Position numbers and translations under genes: made by a program. Shown piece by piece: positions 34,975-44,563 of a DNA stretch of 64,000 nucleotides (position 1 is the first letter of the stretch; each line of letters begins with the position of its first letter). Location of the stretch: contig NC_020291.1 in NCBI RefSeq assembly GCF_000340885.1, positions 1,735,001 to 1,799,000 on the forward strand. The letters are read 5' to 3'. The notes below the pieces were generated by a model. The model did not search any database and was not told the origin of the DNA. It saw only the letters and a program-made list of their open reading frames with translations. This stretch comes from Clostridium saccharoperbutylacetonicum N1-4(HMT). GTDB lineage: Bacteria > Bacillota > Clostridia > Clostridiales > Clostridiaceae.

Positions 34975-37375
34975 GGAAATTATAAAGGATAACATTTTAA
35001 TATTTGATGGAGCAATGGGAACTATGCTTCAAAGGAAGGGGTTAAAGCTTGGCGAAAATCCAGAGGTTCTAAATATAAAAGAACCACATATTATAGAAGA
35101 AATTCATAAAGAATATATAGATAGTGGAGCTAATGTAATAACTACTAATACTTTTGGAGCTAACGAATTAAAGTTAAAGCTTTGCAATTTAGAAGTAGAA
35201 GAAGCTGTAGATGCAGCTGTTAAAATTGCAAAAAGAGCAAAAGGTAATAGTAATACTTATATTGCTTTAGATATTGGCCCAATAGGTGAGCTTTTAGAAC
35301 CTATGGGAACTTTAAGCTTTGACAAGGCTTATGAAATTTTTAAACGTCAAATTGTTCAAGGTGTTAAATCAGGTGCAGATATAATTTTAATTGAAACTAT
35401 GACTGATTTATATGAACTTAAAGCAGCAATATTAGCAGCTAAAGAAAATTCAAAGCTGCCTGTATTTTGTACAATGACCTTTGAAGAAAATTTAAGAACT
35501 TTTACTGGCTGTTCTCCAGAGGCTATGGTACTTGTTTTAGAAGGACTTGGAGTTGATGCTCTTGGAGTTAACTGTTCCTTAGGACCAAAACAATTAAAGC
35601 CTGTTATTGAAGAAATATGCAGTTTGGCGCATATTCCAGTAATGGTACAGCCTAATGCAGGGCTTCCAACGCTAGATTTAAATGGTGAAACAAAGTACGA
35701 TGTAACTAAGGAAGAATTTGCTGATACCTTGTGCAGTTTTATTGATTTAGGAGTTAGAATAATTGGAGGATGCTGTGGCACAAGTCCTGAGTATATTAAA
35801 GAATTAGCTGCTAGGGTTAAGGATAAAAAATTAGCGCCAATTGAAAATTTAACGTACTCTGCAATTTGTACGCCATCAAAGGTGGTAAGAATAGATGGTG
35901 TTAGAATCATAGGTGAAAGAATTAATCCAACAGGAAAGAAATTGTTTAAAGAAGCCTTGAAAAATGAAGATTTGGATTATATATTAAAGCAAGGAATATC
36001 TCAAATAGAAGCTGGAGCCCATATTTTAGATGTTAATGTTGGACTGCCTGAAATTGATGAAGCAGCTATGATGCATAAGGTTGTGAAGGAATTGCAGGGA
36101 ATTGTGGATATTCCACTTCAAATTGATTCCTCAGATCTTAAAGCAATAGAAACTGGCCTTAGATATTATAATGGAAAGCCTATATTAAATTCCGTAAATG
36201 GAGAAGATGCAGTTTTAGATAGAATACTTCCATTAGTTAAAAAATATGGAGCAAGTGTTGTAGGTTTAACTTTAGATGAAAGAGGAATTCCTAATAAGGC
36301 AGAAGAGAGATTTAAAATTGCTGAGAAAATAATAAATAAAGCAGCTGAATATGGAATAAAAAAAGAAGATGTATTTATTGACTGCTTAGTTTTGACTGTA
36401 TCTGCACAGCAGAAAGAAGTTCAGGAAACTTTAAAGGCTGTAAGAATGGTTAAAGAGAAGCTGGGTGCTAAAACAGTGCTTGGGGTTTCAAATATTTCCT
36501 TTGGATTGCCAAATAGAGAATTAGTCAATGAAACTTTCTTAGCTTTAGCTCTTGCAAATGGTTTAGATTTACCAATAATAAATCCAAATGCTAAGGGTAT
36601 GACAAGAGTAATTGATTCCTATAATGTTTTGTATAATTATGATAAAGGGGCAGAAGTATATATTAATAATTATGCTAATGTAGAAGTATCAACAGAAATT
36701 ACTGCTAAGGATGGAGCAACAGTAAATAATAATTTATCTGTAAGTAATAATGAAAAAGCTGATTTGAAATATATAGTTATAAAAGGTTTAAAGGAAGAAG
36801 CAAAACAAGCTACTATAGAATTGTTAAAGGAGAAAAAGGAACTTGAAATAGTTAATGAATATTTAATTCCAGCATTAGATGTGGTTGGAGAAAAATATGA
36901 AAAAGGTGAATTGTTCCTTCCACAGCTTATTCAAGCTGCTGAAACAGTAAAAAATGCCTTTGAAGTTTTAAAAGCTGAAATAGCGAGGAATAATACTGAA
37001 GCTATATCAAGAGGAAAAATAGTAGTTGCAACGGTTAAAGGCGATATTCATGATATAGGTAAAAATATTGTAAAAGTCATTTTGGAAAACTATGGATATG
37101 AAATGATTGATTTGGGTAAAGATGTACCTATAGAAACAGTTGTGGAAGAGGCTAAAAAGCATAAAGTGTCGCTAATTGGTTTGAGCGCTCTTATGACTAC
37201 GACCCTAAAAAGTATGCAAGAAACAATAAAAGCTTTGAAAGAGGATGGATATCAAGGAAAAGTATTTGTTGGAGGAGCAGTGCTTACTAAAGATACGGCA
37301 GAAAGAATAGGGGCTGACTTTTATGCTAAGGATGCAAAGGAATCAGTAGAAATAGCTAAAAAAGTATTTGGATAA
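34964..37375 (+). CDS. metH: B12-dependent methionine synthase without activation domain
   Basis: 803 residues from GTG 34964, chosen because GAGAGGG ends about 8 bases upstream; GTG 34955 overlaps that site. Residues about 1-290: homocysteine-binding barrel with zinc ligands in GVNCSLGPKQ and IIGGCCGTSPEY. Residues about 310-560: pterin (methyl-folate) barrel (GERINPTGKK, DVNVGLPEIDE). Residues about 590-803: B12 cap and binding domains with the cobalt-ligand motif DIHDIGKN. The fourth, reactivation domain is missing and supplied by the upstream protein, a split arrangement known in Firmicutes. Makes methionine in the cytoplasm. Confidence 0.95.
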   Translation: MGLKEIIKDNILIFDGAMGTMLQRKGLKLGENPEVLNIKEPHIIEEIHKEYIDSGANVITTNTFGANELKLKLCNLEVEEAVDAAVKIAKRAKGNSNTYIALDIGPIGELLEPMGTLSFDKAYEIFKRQIVQGVKSGADIILIETMTDLYELKAAILAAKENSKLPVFCTMTFEENLRTFTGCSPEAMVLVLEGLGVDALGVNCSLGPKQLKPVIEEICSLAHIPVMVQPNAGLPTLDLNGETKYDVTKEEFADTLCSFIDLGVRIIGGCCGTSPEYIKELAARVKDKKLAPIENLTYSAICTPSKVVRIDGVRIIGERINPTGKKLFKEALKNEDLDYILKQGISQIEAGAHILDVNVGLPEIDEAAMMHKVVKELQGIVDIPLQIDSSDLKAIETGLRYYNGKPILNSVNGEDAVLDRILPLVKKYGASVVGLTLDERGIPNKAEERFKIAEKIINKAAEYGIKKEDVFIDCLVLTVSAQQKEVQETLKAVRMVKEKLGAKTVLGVSNISFGLPNRELVNETFLALALANGLDLPIINPNAKGMTRVIDSYNVLYNYDKGAEVYINNYANVEVSTEITAKDGATVNNNLSVSNNEKADLKYIVIKGLKEEAKQATIELLKEKKELEIVNEYLIPALDVVGEKYEKGELFLPQLIQAAETVKNAFEVLKAEIARNNTEAISRGKIVVATVKGDIHDIGKNIVKVILENYGYEMIDLGKDVPIETVVEEAKKHKVSLIGLSALMTTTLKSMQETIKALKEDGYQGKVFVGGAVLTKDTAERIGADFYAKDAKESVEIAKKVFG

Positions 37376-37471
37376 TGCTTTGAGGGGAATTTAAAAATTT
37401 AACATCTAATATGAATATTCTTTGATATTTTGGGTATAACATAAATGATGTTCCAAATCCAAAAACCAATA

Positions 37472-37513
37472 AAGGACTTATACTAATCTTCAAGAATAGT
37501 ATAAGTTCTTTTT
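37472..37513 (+). terminator. Terminator of the metH operon
   Basis: AAGGACTTATACTA (37472-37485) pairs with TAGTATAAGTTCTT (37497-37510) with one G-U pair, then a T-run. Confidence 0.82.
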
Positions 37514-37604
37514 ATTATATAGAAATTTATTAGAAAGATGTATATAATTTGTATTAAGTTATTACATTATTACAAATTATGTAGTCATTATATTATAAAT
37601 TGGA

Positions 37605-40160
37605 GTGGTAATTATTAATATAGATTTTTTAGGTGGAGCTTTAGAAGTTGGTGGAAGTTCAATCTTAATTAAAATAAATAATAAAAATATTTTATTTGAT
37701 GCTGGTATTAGGCAAAATGCAAGCAAGGATAGTATGCCTAATTTTAGGGATATTCAGACTTATGGTGGCTTGGATGCAATAATCATAAGTCATGCTCATT
37801 TAGATCATATAGGTTGTCTTCCTATTATTAGTAAAGAATATCCGAATGCTAAAATATACATGAATAATATGACTAAGGATTTAGTTAAGGTTTTGTTATA
37901 TGACAGCTTGAAGATAATGAGTAACAGGGAGGCAGAAATTCCTTTATATGCTGAAGTAGATGTGGAAAATACCTTGAACAGGATTTTTACTATAAATTAT
38001 GAAGTGAAATTCCCTATCTTTGAAGATATGCATGTTACCTTTTATAATGCAGGACATATAGCAGGTGCCAGCTGTGTGTATTTACAGAGTCCCGAGGGGG
38101 CAGTATTTTATTCAGGTGATTTTTCCGTGTTTTCTCAAAGAACTGTTGAAGGAGCGAAATTGCCAAAGTTAAGACCTGATGTAGCAATAGTTGAATCTAC
38201 TTATGGAGATAGATTACATTCTAATCGTGAAGTTGAGGAAAGAAATTTAATTGAAGCAGTAAAGGAATGTATAGAAAACAATGGAAAGATGCTGATACCA
38301 GCGTTTGCCTTAGGCAGGGCTCAAGAAGTCATTCTTATTTTAAAAAGTGCCATGAATAAGGGGCTTATAAAAAATGTTAAGGTTTATGTTGATGGAATGG
38401 TAAGAGATATTAATAGGGTTTATAATAAGAATCCATTATTTCTAAAGAATTCTCTTGGAAAGAAAATATTAAGAGGTGCAAGTCCTTTTTACGATGATAA
38501 TATAATGGAAATTATGATTACAGATAATAGAGAAGAAATACTTAACCAAAAGGAACCTGTAATTATTATTTCAAGTTCAGGTATGCTCACTGGTGGTCAA
38601 AGTGCCTTTTATGCAGAAAAAATAGCACCAATGGAAAATGGATACATTATTATTACAGGATATCAAGATGAAGAGTCACCGGGAAGAAAGATTTTAGAGC
38701 TTACTGAAGCTGATGAAAATAGTGAGAGATATTTAAATATAAATGGTTTAAATATTCCAGTTAAATGCAATGTAAGAAAAGTTGGATTATCAGCCCATGC
38801 AGATAAAAATGAAATTAAGGGCGTATTAGAAAGAATATCAGCAAGAAATATTATTTTAGTTCATGGTAATGAAGAAGTTATAAGAAGTTTAGGTAAAGAA
38901 ATATCAGATGAATTTATAGGAAGAACTTTTACACCAGCTTGTGGAGAAGAAATTGTTATAAACATCAGAAATCCTAGAAAGCAGTTATATAAGAACTTTC
39001 CATATGTTTTGAGGAGGAAAGAAGCATTAAATGAAGCTAATATAAATGAACTATGGAAGTGTGTTAATGAAAATTATAATAATAAGCTTTTGACAATTGA
39101 AGAATTGGCATTTATATGGAGTGGAGAAAAGAAATTTGGAATTTTACAAGATAAAGGAATGAATAATTCTTCTAGTAATAATAGTGATAGCAAGACACAG
39201 GATTTTAAAAAAATTATAATAAATAGTATATATTTTGAAAGTGATGTAAAGCGATTATTTTTATTTAAGGCAAAAACTAAGGAAGATATAGAAGAAGCAT
39301 TAAAACCAAAGGAGCTTACTCAACAAGAATTGATACAGCTTGTACAGGATAAATTTAAAGCTTTTGACTACAAAAAAATTAGTGTAATGCTTGGAACAAA
39401 AGAAATAGTATTGAATTTCGATTTTCCTCAAGGAGTAGATTCTAATATTGAGGGCTTAATGAAGGAATTTTATGAAGAAACAAAATGGAAAATATGTATT
39501 AATGAAAAAATAAATAATAGTGCAGCAGAGCTTCTTATTAAAAAAATAATTGATCCAACATTGATTAAAAAAATATCCTTTTATCTAGAAAAGTTTTCTA
39601 TAAATGTATTTCTTAATGGAAAAGATTCTGGGGCTGTAAGTGAAAATAAAATATTTGAAAAGGAAACTGGGTGGAAGCTTGTAATAGTTGAAGAAGGAAG
39701 TTCAGCAATTAATAATGTTTTAAGTAGTGATAAATTATTTTTTGAAGTTGATAGAATTAAAGCTATAGAGCAAAATGTAGCCTTAAATTCTATTGACAAA
39801 GCTTTTGAAAATGAAGAACATAAGCCTTATAAAAAAAGTATAAAGACTAATGGAAATGTGAAATATATTGAACTTGTATTTATATCACCTAAAATAGGAC
39901 AGAAATATGAAGAAAAGCTTGAACACCTTTCACTTGAAATAGGCTGGAGTATTGCTATTTCTGGCAAAGTAAATCAAAATGAATTAATTAATATAGCAAA
40001 GCTTTTATGCGAAAAAAATGAGGTGTTATTAAAGAAAAATCCATCCTATAATCCAAGTAATATGAGCATTTCATTAAATATTACAGAGGGTGAAGAAGGT
40101 TTTGAGAAGGTTAAGTTTGAATTCGAAAAAATGACAGGATGTAGTATGACCTTAAATTAG
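37605..40160 (+). CDS. Beta-CASP metallo-beta-lactamase RNase-like protein with long C-terminus
   Basis: 851 residues. Residues 1-430 are an MBL/beta-CASP nuclease: HAHLDHIG, GHIAGASC, YSGDFS, VESTYGDR, IPAFALGRAQEVI, SSSGMLTGG, GLSAHADK and LVHGNEE. This is the CPSF73/RNase-like branch acting on RNA. The remaining 420 residues carry four weak copies of an E-x-T-G-W-x-x-x-I motif (EETKWKICI, KETGWKLVI, LEIGWSIAI, EKMTGCSMTL), suggesting repeated small alpha/beta domains such as KH-like modules. GTG 37605 overlaps the only ribosome-like site GGAGTGG, so the true start may be a non-standard ATT at 37611 or 37614. Single-gene unit. Confidence 0.9.
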   Translation: MVIINIDFLGGALEVGGSSILIKINNKNILFDAGIRQNASKDSMPNFRDIQTYGGLDAIIISHAHLDHIGCLPIISKEYPNAKIYMNNMTKDLVKVLLYDSLKIMSNREAEIPLYAEVDVENTLNRIFTINYEVKFPIFEDMHVTFYNAGHIAGASCVYLQSPEGAVFYSGDFSVFSQRTVEGAKLPKLRPDVAIVESTYGDRLHSNREVEERNLIEAVKECIENNGKMLIPAFALGRAQEVILILKSAMNKGLIKNVKVYVDGMVRDINRVYNKNPLFLKNSLGKKILRGASPFYDDNIMEIMITDNREEILNQKEPVIIISSSGMLTGGQSAFYAEKIAPMENGYIIITGYQDEESPGRKILELTEADENSERYLNINGLNIPVKCNVRKVGLSAHADKNEIKGVLERISARNIILVHGNEEVIRSLGKEISDEFIGRTFTPACGEEIVINIRNPRKQLYKNFPYVLRRKEALNEANINELWKCVNENYNNKLLTIEELAFIWSGEKKFGILQDKGMNNSSSNNSDSKTQDFKKIIINSIYFESDVKRLFLFKAKTKEDIEEALKPKELTQQELIQLVQDKFKAFDYKKISVMLGTKEIVLNFDFPQGVDSNIEGLMKEFYEETKWKICINEKINNSAAELLIKKIIDPTLIKKISFYLEKFSINVFLNGKDSGAVSENKIFEKETGWKLVIVEEGSSAINNVLSSDKLFFEVDRIKAIEQNVALNSIDKAFENEEHKPYKKSIKTNGNVKYIELVFISPKIGQKYEEKLEHLSLEIGWSIAISGKVNQNELINIAKLLCEKNEVLLKKNPSYNPSNMSISLNITEGEEGFEKVKFEFEKMTGCSMTLN

Positions 40161-40175
40161 CTGCTGAAGAATTAA

Positions 40176-40223
40176 TAGAAATAAGTGATGAGCAAAAGCT
40201 CAAAAACTTATTTCTATTTTTTT
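40176..40223 (+). terminator. Terminator of the beta-CASP gene
   Basis: TAGAAATAAGT (40176-40186) pairs with ACTTATTTCTA (40206-40216) around an inner GAGC-AAAA-GCTC hairpin (40190-40201), then a run of T. Confidence 0.82.
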
Positions 40224-40413
40224 GAGGAAGGATTTGTGATATATACATCATGTGGGGCAATGCTTTAATTAAATTTTGGACATCATTTTTGTCATATATA
40301 TGTTGCAATTATCAATGTTCAATTCCCCACAGGGTACCCTTTCAGGGCATCAATTGTCAATGAAGGTTGATTTCCTTTGGAAATCTTTAAACTTTGAAGA
40401 ATTATTTTTGCAA

Positions 40414-40797
40414 TATAGATATCCAAATTAATATTCAAACTTATAAATGGAATATACATACATCATTGAGAAATTATAATCGTAACACTACACTAGAAAT
40501 TAGATACATTTTTCTGGAAGCAGGCATGTGAAATTGAGCTGTGATGGTTATTAAGCAGAGAACCCAAATCTATGATTTGGTGTGAATCGCTTACTCAGCG
40601 AACGAACGTGAGTCGAGTTTCCTCTAAGGTTGTTCCATTTTCTGCTTGTCATAAATTTACCTTAGGAACATGCAGAAATGGGGGCAACCTTCCACCTAGA
40701 ACTCATCCAGCGAAAATTTCACTAGTCCTGTGGAAGATAAATGTATCTGATTTCGGTAATTGTTGCATAAGTCTAATTCTCGCTTTGGATATCTATA
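40414..40797 (-). mobile_element. MITE-like element, copy B, with nested palindromic unit
   Basis: Inverted relative to copies A and C. Ends are TATAGATATCCAAA (40414-40427) and TTTGGATATCTATA (40784-40797). On the minus strand it is collinear with copy A, except that the short GGAACAACCT-TCCAC-TAATAACC junction of A is replaced by the 67-bp unit at 40556-40622 with a few flanking bases. That makes A an apparent empty site and B an occupied one. Confidence 0.85.
40556..40622 (-). repeat. Palindromic repeat unit, short form, nested in MITE copy B
   Basis: 67 bp on the minus strand. Read in the frame used in the two coding copies it is open throughout and gives GNSTHVRSLSKR followed by FTPNHRFGFS, close to the peptides in the Rhs and ATPase proteins. 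The hairpin core CCAAATC-ATA-GATTTGG is perfect. Confidence 0.87.
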
Positions 40798-41004
40798 TAG
40801 GTCTTTTATATTCTTTAATAGGATAATATAAAATTTTCGATAATATTGGTATAAAACGTCTAATTTTGGGAATAAAAAGAAGAATTAATAAGAAGAATAT
40901 AAATTATTGGAGTTTAAGGAGTGATTTTATACGTTTAAAGAAAAATGCATTTACATTATTTATGAATTATGAGAGTATGTATTTATTGAGAGTTAAATAG
41001 TTAC

Positions 41005-41020
41005 TTGCAAACGATACAAT
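41005..41020 (+). promoter_or_regulatory. Candidate catabolite-responsive element (cre)
   Basis: TTGCAAACGATACAAT matches the Gram-positive cre consensus WTGNAANCGNWNNCAW at 15 of 16 positions. A weaker partner, GGTAAGCGTTTAAT, lies near 41062-41075. It lies about 100 bases before the pectate lyase start, fitting CcpA-mediated repression of pectin use. Confidence 0.5.
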
Positions 41021-41118
41021 GTATTATATGGATTAAATTACTACCTATGTAAAGGTATTAAGGTAAGCGTTTAATTCAATATAAATAAAAAAATATGGTT
41101 ATAAAATGGAGGAATGAA

Positions 41119-42924
41119 ATGAAAAGAGAATTAAAAAAAAGCAAACAAATGAAAAAAGATTTCAAATTATTTTCACAAAGAGTAGCATTAGCTACTTTAG
41201 CGTCTTCAGTGGTTATGTCATCAACATTTATTACTAGTGCTAGTGCTAGTACATTAAGTGGAAATAAAAGTGCTACTACCGCAAGTGATGCAAAAACGGC
41301 AGAAACTACAAACAATTTAAGTATGGCTACAAGAACTACTTTAGCAGCAGTATCTGTAGTAAATAATTCAGTATCTATATTAGATAGTGAAGGGTGGTTA
41401 GAATCAGCAAGCGTAGAATGGAGTCCTGTTGAAGAGGCTATTGGATATAATGTTTATTACAAAGCAGCAAATGGAGCAGATTCTACATATAAACAATTAG
41501 ACAATCAATTAATTAGAAAATATCAATCATATTTTAGAGCTGATGTATTAGGTTTAGCACAAGGAAATTATGTGATAAAAATAGTCCCTATTATAAATAA
41601 TCAAGAAGCTTCTTCCTCACAAGCAATCACAAAAACTCTTAAAGTAGATACAAATACAAGAGAAGGTTTTGCATTTTCAAAACAATCACCAATGGGTACA
41701 GGTTCTGGTGGATATAAGGATGATGGTACTGTAGCAAGTAATGCAAAAATATTATATATTACAGCAGGCAATGTAAATACAGTAACAGCAGATGTTGTAA
41801 CAAATGCTAAGGGAACTAAAACTACTTGTACTGGTATCGTTAATATTTTAGCAGCACGTCAAAAGGGTTATGATAAAACTCCACTTATTATTCGTATGGT
41901 AGGAGAAATTAAAGGCTCTGATATTAATGGACTTAACAGTTCTGGATATTTACAATTAAAAGGCTGTTATAATGTAACGCTTGAAGGCGTAGGAGAAGAT
42001 GCTACAGTTTATGGATGGGGAATACTTGTTAGAAATGCTCATAATGTAGAAGTTAGAAATCTTGGAATTATGATGTTCCCAGATGATGGTGTTTCACTTG
42101 ATACTGATAATGAAAATATATGGGTCCATAATAATGACTTTTTCTATGGAGCACCTGGAAGTGATGCAGATCAAGTAAAAGGAGATGGATCTTGTGATAT
42201 AAAACAAACTTCAACTTATGTTACAGTATCATATAATCATTTCCATGATTCGGGTAAATGTTCACTTTGTGGAATGTCAGATACAAACAATTTCTTTGTA
42301 ACCTATCATCATAATTGGTTTGATCATTCTGACTCAAGACATCCACGTATTAGGGTTGGTTCTGTTCACGTGTACAATAATTATTTTGATGGTAATTCAA
42401 AATATGGAGTTGGTGTTACAAAAGGTGCTTCTGTTTTTGTAGAAGGTAACTATTTTAGAAATTGCAAATATCCAATGTTAAGTTCATTACAAGGCAGCGA
42501 TATTTATGAAAATCCTAAAGGAGGCTTTTCAGGAGAAGCAGGTGGAATAATTAAAGCATATAATAATCAAATTGTAGGAGAAACAAGACTTGTTTATGCT
42601 AATCAGGATGCTAATCAATTTGATGCGTATTTAGCTTCGTCAAGAAATGAAGCAGTTTCAAGCACCTACAAGACAGTAAGTGGAGGAAATACTTATAACA
42701 ACTTTGATACAGCTTCAAGTATGTATTCATATACACCAGACTCACCAGAAGCAGCAAAAGATAAAGTTACTGCTTATGCAGGAAGAGTAGATGGTGGAGA
42801 TTTCAAATGGACATTTACAGATGCAGATGATGCTGATCATTCAATAAATGCTGAATTAAAGGATAAGATTGTGAATTATACATCTGACTTAGTAGCTGTT
42901 GGAGGAAACTCAGTAAGTAAATAA
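41119..42924 (+). CDS. Secreted pectate lyase, family PL1
   Basis: 601 residues from ATG 41119, chosen since GGAGG (41108-41112) lies 6 bases upstream. A signal peptide (KKDFKLFSQRVALATLASSV, cleavage near ASAS-T) is followed by a fibronectin-III-like domain (about 80-180; EGWLESASVEWSPVEEAIGY) and a right-handed beta-helix of the PL1 family. Calcium and catalytic residues are in NDFFYGAPGSDADQVKGDG and DSRHPRIRVGSVH (the RxPRxR-type catalytic Arg). It cleaves polygalacturonate outside the cell by beta-elimination. The PL9 lyase downstream is a likely functional partner. Confidence 0.93.
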   Translation: MKRELKKSKQMKKDFKLFSQRVALATLASSVVMSSTFITSASASTLSGNKSATTASDAKTAETTNNLSMATRTTLAAVSVVNNSVSILDSEGWLESASVEWSPVEEAIGYNVYYKAANGADSTYKQLDNQLIRKYQSYFRADVLGLAQGNYVIKIVPIINNQEASSSQAITKTLKVDTNTREGFAFSKQSPMGTGSGGYKDDGTVASNAKILYITAGNVNTVTADVVTNAKGTKTTCTGIVNILAARQKGYDKTPLIIRMVGEIKGSDINGLNSSGYLQLKGCYNVTLEGVGEDATVYGWGILVRNAHNVEVRNLGIMMFPDDGVSLDTDNENIWVHNNDFFYGAPGSDADQVKGDGSCDIKQTSTYVTVSYNHFHDSGKCSLCGMSDTNNFFVTYHHNWFDHSDSRHPRIRVGSVHVYNNYFDGNSKYGVGVTKGASVFVEGNYFRNCKYPMLSSLQGSDIYENPKGGFSGEAGGIIKAYNNQIVGETRLVYANQDANQFDAYLASSRNEAVSSTYKTVSGGNTYNNFDTASSMYSYTPDSPEAAKDKVTAYAGRVDGGDFKWTFTDADDADHSINAELKDKIVNYTSDLVAVGGNSVSK

Positions 42925-43177
42925 AGACTTGAAAATAATAACTATAATTTTTTTGAAATTATAGTTAACGTGAACAATGAGTATTTTAAAGAGAATGATA
43001 TATATTTACTATAAAAGTTATATATATAAATTCTAACTAAGATTATTGTACAGCTCAATTTAAGAAATACTCAATTGATGCGACCATCAATTGATAATTG
43101 GTAATAGGACATTGATTATTGGAATAAATACAAAATTAATATTACGTATAAATTATAATGAAAAAGGGGATAGTATT

Positions 43178-44506
43178 ATGTCAAAAAAATTAAAAACTTT
43201 ATTAGCAAAATTAGCAGTTGTGTCTATGGCTCTATCTATTTGTTATGTTTCAGGAAATCCTGCTGTAAATACTTTTGCAGCAACAACTAGTTTAAAAACT
43301 ACTACTGGTAGTGCTGTAACTTTCAAAGCTGCAGAGGTTGTTACAGTTAAAACTTTTGATGAATTAAAAGCAGCTGTTGCAGCAGCAGTGAGTGGACAAA
43401 CAATTGAAATTGCAGCAGATAGGCTTGATTGTACAAGCCAGCTTGTACTTGATAAAGTAAATTCAGGTATTACAATAAAGGCAGCAGATGGATATTCTCC
43501 AGTGTTAGATTTTTCTTCATTTAGAGATGCAGCTAAGAAAGCAAGTCCTAAGGCAACTGGAGATTCATATGTAGGTGTTAGAGTAAGTGGAGGTAATTAT
43601 ACAATCCAAGGACTTACAATTGAAAAGGCATATGATAATGGAATGCTTATAAAGCCAAATTATAATAGTACATTACCAGCAGCAAAACAAGTTCCTGGAA
43701 AGCCTGATGACAATAACATTATTGACTGTGTATTCAGCTATAATGGTGATGCAGGTCTTCAAATTTCAGGAAGTAATGGTCTTGAAGATATAGGAATTAG
43801 TGTGCGTCCAAGCAACAATACAGTAACAGGTTGTGTGGCGTATAGAAACTTTGACCCACTAACAACTGGTGGAAATGCTGATGGATTTGCAGCAAAACTT
43901 TTCCTTGGAACAGGTAATGTATTTTCATATTGTGTATCAGCTGAAAATTCAGATGATGCTTGGGATAGTTTTGGTGTGGGAAATAGTGATTTAACCTATG
44001 ACCATTGTGTAGCATATCATTGTGGAGATGCATCGGTTTATAGTGGAGCTTATGATAAAGCCAATGGGCTTCCAGTTGATAAGGATTTAACAATTGGTAA
44101 ATGTAAAGGTAATGGGAATGGATTTAAGATGGGTTCTGGCTCATCAAAATATGGAGCTCAAACAAATGGTGTTAGAAATATGACAGATTGTTTAGCAGTT
44201 GATAATATGTCAAAGGGCTTTGATGAAAATAATGGAACAGGTACAATTAACATAACTAATGGTATGTCCTTAGGAAACAAAGCAGGTGATTATCAACTTG
44301 ATCTTATGAAGGCTGGAACCTTTACAAATGTACAAGCATTTGCACAAAAGAATCTTAAAGCTCCAAGTGGTGGAAGTATAACAATTGTAGATACAACAAA
44401 ACAAGCAGCTATAAGAACAGAAGTAAATGCAGCAATAGCTAAGATGAGACAAGAACTTGCGGATAAAAAAATTCCAACTCGTATGAATTTTAGTTTCTGG
44501 AAGTAA
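43178..44506 (+). CDS. Secreted pectate lyase, family PL9
   Basis: 442 residues from ATG 43178, with AAGGGGA 7 bases upstream; upstream in-frame codons lack a ribosome site. A signal peptide (LLAKLAVVSMALSICYVSG, cleavage near TFAA) is followed by a parallel beta-helix. NADGFAAKLFLGTGN carries the presumed catalytic Lys of the PL9 family, and ENSDDAWDSFG the calcium-binding Asp cluster. The end is a short basic helix. It acts on polygalacturonate outside the cell. A 250-base AT-rich gap separates it from the PL1 gene, so it may have its own promoter. Confidence 0.9.
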   Translation: MSKKLKTLLAKLAVVSMALSICYVSGNPAVNTFAATTSLKTTTGSAVTFKAAEVVTVKTFDELKAAVAAAVSGQTIEIAADRLDCTSQLVLDKVNSGITIKAADGYSPVLDFSSFRDAAKKASPKATGDSYVGVRVSGGNYTIQGLTIEKAYDNGMLIKPNYNSTLPAAKQVPGKPDDNNIIDCVFSYNGDAGLQISGSNGLEDIGISVRPSNNTVTGCVAYRNFDPLTTGGNADGFAAKLFLGTGNVFSYCVSAENSDDAWDSFGVGNSDLTYDHCVAYHCGDASVYSGAYDKANGLPVDKDLTIGKCKGNGNGFKMGSGSSKYGAQTNGVRNMTDCLAVDNMSKGFDENNGTGTINITNGMSLGNKAGDYQLDLMKAGTFTNVQAFAQKNLKAPSGGSITIVDTTKQAAIRTEVNAAIAKMRQELADKKIPTRMNFSFWK

Positions 44507-44513
44507 TTAAATG

Positions 44514-44563
44514 AAAAGCCATACAAGATAGGTGATTAAATACCTAATTTTGTATGGTTTTTC
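44514..44563 (+). terminator. Terminator of the PL9 gene
   Basis: AAAAGCCATACAA (44514-44526) pairs with TTGTATGGTTTTT (44550-44562), with an inner TAGGT/ACCTA pairing, then T-rich DNA. Confidence 0.8.

Larger units (their letters stand above)
40224..41004 (+). other. Gene-free stretch holding MITE-like copy B
   Basis: No gene is supported. It holds the repeat element at 40414-40797, short runs of ATTGTCAAT/ATTGACAAT type around 40310-40360, and an AT-rich lead to the pectate lyase. An open frame of 84 codons at 40572-40826 lies almost entirely inside the repeat and is not a gene. Confidence 0.6.

Noticed and set aside
40572..40826. 84-codon open frame
   Set aside because: Lies almost wholly inside MITE copy B, with no ribosome site; the matching stretch in the other copies is not open.
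43797..44093. 98-codon open frame on the minus strand
   Set aside because: Antisense to the catalytic region of the PL9 lyase; His/Leu-rich shadow composition.
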